Below are positions 6,252 to 10,734 of a stretch of 10,734 bases of DNA, piece after piece. The position numbers and the translations under genes are program-made. Within the stretch, counting starts at the first letter, position 1. Each line of letters opens with the position of its first letter. A model generated the notes under the pieces. The model ran no database searches, was not told where the DNA came from, and worked only from the letters and a program-made list of their open reading frames with translations. The stretch comes from CAYVUI01 sp964454745 (GTDB lineage: Bacteria; Planctomycetota; Phycisphaerae; Sedimentisphaerales; Anaerohalosphaeraceae), in contig CAYVUI010000134.1 of assembly GCA_964454745.1 (NCBI GenBank), positions 1 to 10,734 of the forward strand. Direction: 5' to 3'.

Positions 6252-6950
6252 ATGAGAAGAATAGGATTATTCTTAATTGTAGCATTGTTGGTGGGGACAG
6301 CTTTTTCAGCCATCGTAAGTGATCTCCAGATTATTTTACCCAGTGGTACTACATGGTATGATGGTCTCGATCAGGAACTGGATATCGAGTTTGGAAATGC
6401 GGATATCGTCGTTGGCGAACTGCAGGTATTCGGCAGTGCTGATTTTGAATATGAGCTGAAAAACGCCACGTTTCAATTTGAGGCTGCAAGCCTGATTCAG
6501 GATGTTTTCCCGACCGGTATCCCTTTTGCGCAAGGTGTATTTGCAGGCGGCTCCGTTCTTGAAATTTACGGCGACCTGCACGAAAAAGGCAATGTGACGC
6601 CGCTCGGTCAGGGGCTGATCCTTCAGGCACAGGTCACTTCTGCGACCATCGGATTGGTTGAATTTGCCGGTAATAATGTAACCACCACTGCGGATATCGA
6701 TCTGGCGGTTACCGGCGGGGCACTGTCGAACGGCTCTGCTGGCGGACTGATGATTTATGATTTCCAGATGTCATATCTCTTTAATAGCAACGAAAACCCC
6801 GACACAGGCGGAGGGGTTATGAATTTTGGATCCTCGGATTATGTCACGGGTCTGACCGGCGGTTTTGTTGAAATCGATGCTCCGCTGCCGGAACCGCTGA
6901 CTTTACTGCTGTTGAGTGCTGGTTCTGTCTTTTTTGCTCGCAGGAGATAA
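6252..6950 (+). CDS. PEP-CTERM sorting domain-containing secreted protein
   Basis: A 232-residue exported protein with a short Sec signal peptide (residues 1-20, cleavage after FSA). The mature part is predicted beta-rich, with many Val/Ile/Leu-Gly alternations, for example VLEIYGDLHEKG and GLILQAQVT, and no Cys; no catalytic motif is seen. The C-terminus from residue 212 is LPEP, a hydrophobic helix and a final RRR, a standard exosortase-type sorting tail. GGAG (6241-6244) is 7 bases from ATG, within an 18-base stretch identical to the start region of the gene at 254. It lies 70 bases upstream of another PEP-CTERM gene of similar size and layout, possibly a distant paralogue. Surface location is well supported; function is unknown. 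Confidence 0.92.
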   Translation: MRRIGLFLIVALLVGTAFSAIVSDLQIILPSGTTWYDGLDQELDIEFGNADIVVGELQVFGSADFEYELKNATFQFEAASLIQDVFPTGIPFAQGVFAGGSVLEIYGDLHEKGNVTPLGQGLILQAQVTSATIGLVEFAGNNVTTTADIDLAVTGGALSNGSAGGLMIYDFQMSYLFNSNENPDTGGGVMNFGSSDYVTGLTGGFVEIDAPLPEPLTLLLLSAGSVFFARRR

Positions 6951-6979
6951 AACTGATAGATTTCGAGAAAAGAAGGAAA

Positions 6980-7009
6980 ATGAAGAATAATAAAGGATAA
7001 TGAAGGATG
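6980..7009 (+). repeat. Three imperfect 10-base tandem units in the intergenic leader
   Basis: ATGAAGAATA, ATAAAGGATA and ATGAAGGATG follow one another directly at 6980-7009, inside the 70-base gap between two PEP-CTERM genes and just before the GGAGG (7009-7013) of the second. The purine-rich units look like weak ribosome-binding sequences. They may be slippage products. Confidence 0.45.
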
Positions 7010-7020
7010 GAGGCATGAAA

Positions 7021-7680
7021 ATGAAGAAGGGCTTTTTGGTATTTTTAATGTTGGTTTGCGGGGTAGGTTTTACCTTCGCAAGTAATGTAGTCTCAATCAT
7101 CGAACTGGGTATTGACGGTGCGTATTTTACAGGTCTGGATCCGGATAATGGAACCGGTTCACTGACCTGGTCAAGCACGGGCGGAACGGCGATTGCTTAT
7201 GTTGACGATACGGCGCTGCCGACGATTTTCACGTCTGATGTAACCATGAACTTTACAAACGGCTTTGATACCAGCGGTTCACTGGCTTCTGCTAAGTTCC
7301 TGGCGGGCACCTGGTCTGTTGACATCAAGCTCGGCGCACTGACAATCGCTACGTTTTCCGGTGTTCTTTCCTCTCCGTATTTTGAAGAGGCAACGGATGT
7401 CAGTGGTGAGAGCCTTGTCGGCGGTGCAGTAGCTACTATTGGCGTCAGCACCATTTTTGACAACTCATATTTCGATGGCTTTGCTTCGATTGGTACCCCG
7501 GATATTGGTATCAAAGGGTTTACCTCTTTCGATCCCGGTCAGGGTATTTCGGACTACCAGAGCGACTGGACGGCCGATAATATCATCGTCGAGCTCGTAG
7601 CGGACGAAGGGGCAATCCCTGAACCGATGACACTGGGCCTGCTGGGTCTCGGTGCGGTTCTGCTTCGCAAAAGAGCATAA
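7021..7680 (+). CDS. PEP-CTERM sorting domain-containing secreted protein
   Basis: A 219-residue exported protein. Sec signal peptide at residues 1-20 (MKKGF start, cleavage after FTFA). The mature chain is acidic, rich in Gly, Ser, Thr and Asp, and predicted beta-sheet; it has no Cys and no recognised domain. The tail from residue 199 reads IPEP, then a Leu/Gly helix, then RKRA at the end: a PEP-CTERM signal almost interchangeable with that of the protein at 254-1135. The start at 7021 is chosen because GGAGG (7009-7013) is 7 bases upstream and the signal peptide begins immediately; ATG at 7000 and 7015 are in frame but badly spaced from that site. Probably cotranscribed with the gene at 6252. 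A strong terminator follows 63 bases after the stop. Role unknown; candidate surface or matrix component. Confidence 0.92.
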   Translation: MKKGFLVFLMLVCGVGFTFASNVVSIIELGIDGAYFTGLDPDNGTGSLTWSSTGGTAIAYVDDTALPTIFTSDVTMNFTNGFDTSGSLASAKFLAGTWSVDIKLGALTIATFSGVLSSPYFEEATDVSGESLVGGAVATIGVSTIFDNSYFDGFASIGTPDIGIKGFTSFDPGQGISDYQSDWTADNIIVELVADEGAIPEPMTLGLLGLGAVLLRKRA

Positions 7681-7743
7681 AGCGGCGAGATCAGGATATC
7701 CTGAAGTGAGGATGTCTTGTAAATAATATATTACATGTTTTTG

Positions 7744-7772
7744 GGGCCTGTGTTCCACCGCAGGCCCTTTTT
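7744..7772 (+). terminator. Strong Rho-independent terminator of the PEP-CTERM cluster
   Basis: GGGCCTG (7744-7750) pairs with CAGGCCC (7761-7767), with two further possible inner pairs, followed by TTTTT (7768-7772). It ends the surface-protein cluster and isolates rpsD. Between here and 7864 nothing recognisable is seen. Confidence 0.88.
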
Positions 7773-7864
7773 ATTGGTATGGGCACCTATCTGGGCATTA
7801 TGGGTGTAATTATTCCTTTATCGTGACTGCTGTCCGGAATTTTCCAATATTTTCAAAAAAAGGG

Positions 7865-7893
7865 TTGATTTTTCCTGTTTCGACCTGTAAATT
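7865..7893 (+). promoter_or_regulatory. Candidate promoter for rpsD
   Basis: TTGATT (7865-7870), exactly 17 bases, then TAAATT (7888-7893), each box two mismatches from consensus. The expected start near 7900 leaves a leader of about 38 bases. Confidence 0.45.
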
Positions 7894-7937
7894 ATTCGTT
7901 TTCTCTAATATACAAGAGCCTGTATCAGGAGCGGTAA

Positions 7938-8549
7938 ATGAATTATTGCGGACCAAAGTTGAGATTGAGTCGAAAATTAGGGGTTCCCGTCGCGGAAACT
8001 CCCAAGCACGTGACGCCCAAGCGCGAAAAACGCCCGGGCCAGCATGGCTTCCGCCGCGGACGGACGACGCTGTATGGACTGCAGCTGAAAGAAAAGCAGA
8101 AGCTTGCTTATTATTATAATATAGCCGACAAGCAGATGCGGCGTTATATGGACATTGCGACAAACAGCAAGCGCTCGACTCCTGTGGAGCTTCAGGAAAT
8201 CCTTGAAACACGCCTGGACAATGTCATCCGCCGGCTTCGCTGGGCACGCACGATCTGGCAGGCTCGCCAGATGGTCGCACACGGTCATTTTCGCCTGAAC
8301 GGCCGCCGTGTCGATCTTCCTTCTCACCCGGTAAAAGCTGAAGATGTTATTACCGTCCGCGACCGGAGCAAGAAGTTTATTCAGGCCAGTGCCGAAGCAA
8401 GCAGTTCGATGGGGTTTGCTGTGCCGGAGTGGCTTACAGTTGACGAAGGCAAGATGCAGGTGAAAGTGGTTCGCATGCCCGAATTTGACGAAGTTCGCCT
8501 CCCGTTCGATCTCGATTACAGTAAGATCATCGAGTACTACACACGGTAA
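7938..8549 (+). CDS. rpsD: 30S ribosomal protein S4
   Basis: A 203-residue S4, a primary 16S rRNA binding protein that helps start assembly of the small subunit body. The N-terminal part carries GPKLRLSRKLG (5-15) and RPGQHG (32-37), then YGLQLKEKQKL (46-56). The S4 RNA-binding domain spans about 91-150, with TRLDNVIRRL and ARQMVAHGHFRLNGRRVDLP, and the end PFDLDYSKIIEYYTR is typical. Only one Cys (Cys4) is near the N-terminus, so this is the zinc-free form. Start: GGAG (7928-7931), 6 bases before ATG. CCTG (7919-7922) can pair with CAGG (7926-7929) and cover part of that site, a possible but weak basis for autoregulation. Here it stands alone rather than next to rpsK or rpoA as in many bacteria. 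Length is normal for the family. Confidence 0.98.
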   Translation: MNYCGPKLRLSRKLGVPVAETPKHVTPKREKRPGQHGFRRGRTTLYGLQLKEKQKLAYYYNIADKQMRRYMDIATNSKRSTPVELQEILETRLDNVIRRLRWARTIWQARQMVAHGHFRLNGRRVDLPSHPVKAEDVITVRDRSKKFIQASAEASSSMGFAVPEWLTVDEGKMQVKVVRMPEFDEVRLPFDLDYSKIIEYYTR

Positions 8550-8571
8550 TTTCGCTTTACGAAACAATCCC

Positions 8572-8601
8572 AAACCCTGCTTTCAAAGAGCGGGGTTTTT
8601 T
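8572..8601. terminator. Shared terminator between convergent rpsD and miaB
   Basis: AAACCCTGCT (8572-8581) pairs with AGCGGGGTTT (8589-8598), with one wobble and a 7-base loop, followed by T residues to 8601. On the minus strand the stem is followed by only a short run, and it lies directly after the miaB stop codon (8602-8600), which it overlaps by two bases. It clearly serves rpsD and probably miaB. Confidence 0.8.
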
Positions 8602-9994
8602 ATGCGCCGTTCCACTTGCCAAACAGCGTCAGTGCGGAAGTCTTTTCGATCTCAACATCCGTAAATGTGCCCGCCAGCGATTCTGGACCGTTAAAGACCA
8701 CGATGTAATCGTCTGCCGTTCGGCCGATCAACTGCGGCATATCCTCATGCTGGGCCCGGTTCAGGTGCGGCTTTTTGCTCAATCCCTCGACCAGAACGGT
8801 AAATTTTCTGTTCTCAAATCGCAGATTCTCCTCTTCGCTGATCTTGTTTTGTATTTCCAGCAGCCGGATATTTCGCTCCTGCTTGATCTCGGCTGGGATT
8901 GTATCGGCCATGGACTGGTCCGAATCCGTGCCCGGCCGCGGCGAGTACTTGAATACGAAGCAGTTCTTGTACCGAACCCGACGAATCAGGTCGCATGTGT
9001 CCTTAAAATCTGACTCGCTTTCGCCCGGGAAGCCCACGATAAAATCGCCAGCAATGGCAATCCCCGGCACGGCCTCGCGTGCCCGATCGATCAGCTCAAA
9101 GTAGTGTTCCCGTGTATATCCCCGGTTCATTCGCTCGAGGATCGTATTCGAGCCGCTTTGCGCGGGCACATGCAAGTATGGACATATCTTTTTGTTACTC
9201 GCCATCACGTCCAGAATTGAATCCTCAAACTTGCCCGGATGGCTTGTAATAAACCGGACCCACTCAATCCCGTTAATTTCACTGACCTGGCCCAGCAGCT
9301 CACCGAGCCCCTGTATTGGCCCCTGGTCGGGCTCATCATGGTATGCGTTGACGTTCTGTCCGAGCAGCGTCACCTGCCGAACGCCGCTGTCGGCGAGCTT
9401 TCGAACCTGCGAAACAATCTCACTGGCCGGCCGCGAAATCTCCGGCCCCCGTACATAAGGCACAATACAGTACGAACAGAAATTGTTGCATCCACGCATT
9501 ACCCGCACAAAGGCCTGGTTTGGCGTCTGCTGAGGTGCTGTATCGTATGTGTACTCAAATGAATCGAGCCGCTGGCGTTCCTCCCGCGTTGCGCCCTGGC
9601 GGATATCCCCCGCAACGGCGATTTTTTTCTCCTGCTTTGTCAGTGCCTCCTCGATCAGCCCCGGCAGCAGGGGGATTTGCCCCGGCCCGCAGACGATATC
9701 CACGGCCTCATTTTCCGCGAGCCTGTCACCCAGCCGCTGGGCCATACAGCCGATAATCGCCAAAAGCAGGTCCGGACGCTTCTTCTTTAAATGCGAAATA
9801 TGCCCGATATTCGAGAGTACCCGCTGCTCGGCGTGATCCCGGACGGAACAGGTATTGATGATAATTACATCCGCCGCGGTGACCTTGTCGGTCAGCTGTA
9901 AACCCCGCTGGGCCAGGGCGGACGAGACCAGCTCGGAATCGAGCTTGTTCATCTGGCAGCCGAAGCTCTTAATATGTACCTTCAGTGTATCCAT
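8600..9994 (-). CDS. miaB: tRNA (i6A37) methylthiotransferase MiaB
   Basis: A 464-residue radical SAM enzyme that adds the 2-methylthio group to N6-isopentenyladenosine at position 37 of tRNAs reading UNN codons, using two iron-sulfur clusters. The UPF0004 domain has SFGCQMNKLDSE (Cys13), NTCSVRDHAEQR (Cys49) and GCMAQRLG (Cys83) for the auxiliary cluster. The radical SAM motif CNNFCSYC gives Cys169, Cys173 and Cys176, then IVPYVRGPEISR. QSGSNTILERMNRGYTREHY and FKYSPRPGT are typical of MiaB rather than RimO or MtaB. A TRAM domain fills about 394-460. The start at 9994 is chosen because family members begin just before the FGCQMN motif and because a strong promoter lies just upstream, inside any longer frame (one is open to 10069). 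No Shine-Dalgarno is seen. It converges with rpsD. Confidence 0.97.
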   Translation of the reverse strand: MDTLKVHIKSFGCQMNKLDSELVSSALAQRGLQLTDKVTAADVIIINTCSVRDHAEQRVLSNIGHISHLKKKRPDLLLAIIGCMAQRLGDRLAENEAVDIVCGPGQIPLLPGLIEEALTKQEKKIAVAGDIRQGATREERQRLDSFEYTYDTAPQQTPNQAFVRVMRGCNNFCSYCIVPYVRGPEISRPASEIVSQVRKLADSGVRQVTLLGQNVNAYHDEPDQGPIQGLGELLGQVSEINGIEWVRFITSHPGKFEDSILDVMASNKKICPYLHVPAQSGSNTILERMNRGYTREHYFELIDRAREAVPGIAIAGDFIVGFPGESESDFKDTCDLIRRVRYKNCFVFKYSPRPGTDSDQSMADTIPAEIKQERNIRLLEIQNKISEEENLRFENRKFTVLVEGLSKKPHLNRAQHEDMPQLIGRTADDYIVVFNGPESLAGTFTDVEIEKTSALTLFGKWNGA

Positions 9995-10003
9995 AGACCC
10001 GGC

Positions 10004-10032
10004 ATTATACCGATTTTGCCCGGCCTTTTCAA
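10004..10032 (-). promoter_or_regulatory. Near-consensus promoter giving an almost leaderless miaB mRNA
   Basis: On the minus strand, TTGAAA (10032-10027), 17 bases, then a perfect TATAAT (10009-10004). Only 9 bases separate the -10 box from the miaB ATG at 9994, so transcription should begin about 3 bases before the start codon. Confidence 0.7.
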
Positions 10033-10062
10033 TCCATCTCGGTCCTGCCGCGGATTTTCGCA

Positions 10063-10090
10063 TTGACATTTGGCCGAAAAAACGTAAAAA
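10063..10090 (+). promoter_or_regulatory. Candidate promoter for the tRNA gene
   Basis: A perfect TTGACA (10063-10068), a 16-base spacer and TAAAAA (10085-10090, two mismatches). It faces away from the miaB promoter and would start about 48 bases before the mature tRNA. Confidence 0.5.
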
Positions 10091-10144
10091 TAATATCTGG
10101 TAAACGCAGCCTGTCCGGGCGGTATCCGTGCGGATTTGGCAGCA

Positions 10145-10565
<421 letters not shown>

Positions 10566-10570
<5 letters not shown>

Positions 10571-10675
10571 CCAGACCAGCCCCAGGCCGGGCACGCCGGC
10601 CTCGACCTTCTCCAGCCCCCTGGCCGTTGCGGCGAAGGCCTGGACGTTGGCCGTCTCGACAAAGACATTCTTCAT
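10566..10675 (-). pseudogene. N-terminal fragment of an AAA ATPase, MuB-like transposition protein
   Basis: From ATG at 10675 the first 36 or so residues read MKNVFVETANVQAF and then VPGLGLVW, the usual start of phage and transposon AAA ATPases of the MuB-like class (COG2842 type), which activate a DDE transposase. A Walker A motif should follow directly after GLVW but does not; the frame becomes unrelated at about 10566, where integrase sequence begins in another frame. GGAGG (10684-10680) is 4 bases from ATG, so the initiation region was once functional. Upstream on the same strand another frame ends at TGA 10708-10706, where a transposase would be expected, but only eight codons are in the window. 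The identification rests on a short stretch and is moderate. Confidence 0.5.
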
Positions 10676-10680
10676 GGGTC

Positions 10681-10700
10681 CTCCTTGGTTCTCCTTGGTT
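10681..10700. repeat. Perfect 10-base tandem duplication at a ribosome binding site
   Basis: CTCCTTGGTT is present twice in a row (10681-10690 and 10691-10700). On the minus strand each copy supplies AAGGAG, so the AAA ATPase fragment has a doubled Shine-Dalgarno sequence. Confidence 0.8.
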
Positions 10701-10734
10701 GATGATCAAAACCGCCTGGCTGCGGCGGCGTGCG

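Noticed and set aside
7796..7807. CATTATGGGTGT occurs at 7796-7807 and again at 10215-10226, right at the tRNA 3' end, suggesting an attachment-site repeat.
   Set aside because: A 12-base match is expected several times by chance in 10 kb, and the flanks differ. The left copy has no tRNA sequence next to it.
9994..10069. A longer miaB starting at 10069 with 25 extra N-terminal residues.
   Set aside because: The extra residues do not resemble MiaB, and the region holds a near-consensus promoter directed at the ATG at 9994.
10706..10734. End of a transposase gene (stop at 10708-10706, minus strand) upstream of the AAA fragment.
   Set aside because: Only about eight codons are inside the window, too few to recognise; mentioned with the AAA fragment but not annotated separately.

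Overview
This window looks like a planctomycete-type chromosome segment, most likely from a Phycisphaerae-like or other exosortase-bearing lineage. The case rests on four secreted proteins with PEP-CTERM sorting tails, a TIGR03790-type protein ending in a dockerin, a Tat-exported sulfatase with a dockerin-like tail, and an integrase remnant of the kind common in planctomycetes. The taxonomic placement is inference; no rRNA gene is present.

Layout. Bases 1-253 are a non-coding leader with a putative operator and -10 element. A PEP-CTERM protein (254-1135) converges on a Tat-exported type I sulfatase (2915-1281, minus strand), with a shared terminator between them. A 526-base divergent intergenic region (2916-3441) follows. 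It has a good promoter facing each way and an unusual density of inverted repeats. Next comes a rightward surface-protein cluster: a PEP-CTERM protein with a cohesin-like body (3442-4062), a TIGR03790 protein with a C-terminal two-loop dockerin (4175-6121), and two more PEP-CTERM proteins (6252-6950 and 7021-7680) that probably share one transcript from a promoter at 6187-6214. A strong terminator at 7744-7772 closes the cluster.

The right third is housekeeping: rpsD (7938-8549) converges on miaB (9994-8600, minus) across a terminator that overlaps the miaB stop. miaB has a near-consensus promoter so close to its start that the mRNA should be essentially leaderless. A tRNA with a CAU anticodon (10145-10216) is divergent from miaB. 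Immediately beyond its 3' end lie remains of a mobile element on the minus strand: the N-terminus of an AAA ATPase resembling a transposition protein, joined out of frame to the C-terminus of a tyrosine integrase. The integrase frame runs into the tRNA and stops in its anticodon loop.

How the parts may work together (inference): the PEP-CTERM proteins are exported by Sec and then handled by an exosortase encoded elsewhere. The cohesin-like PEP-CTERM protein next to a dockerin-bearing exosortase-associated protein suggests a small surface docking system, which the sulfatase with its own dockerin-like tail might join. No exosortase, glycosyltransferase or sulfatase-maturating enzyme is encoded in the window.
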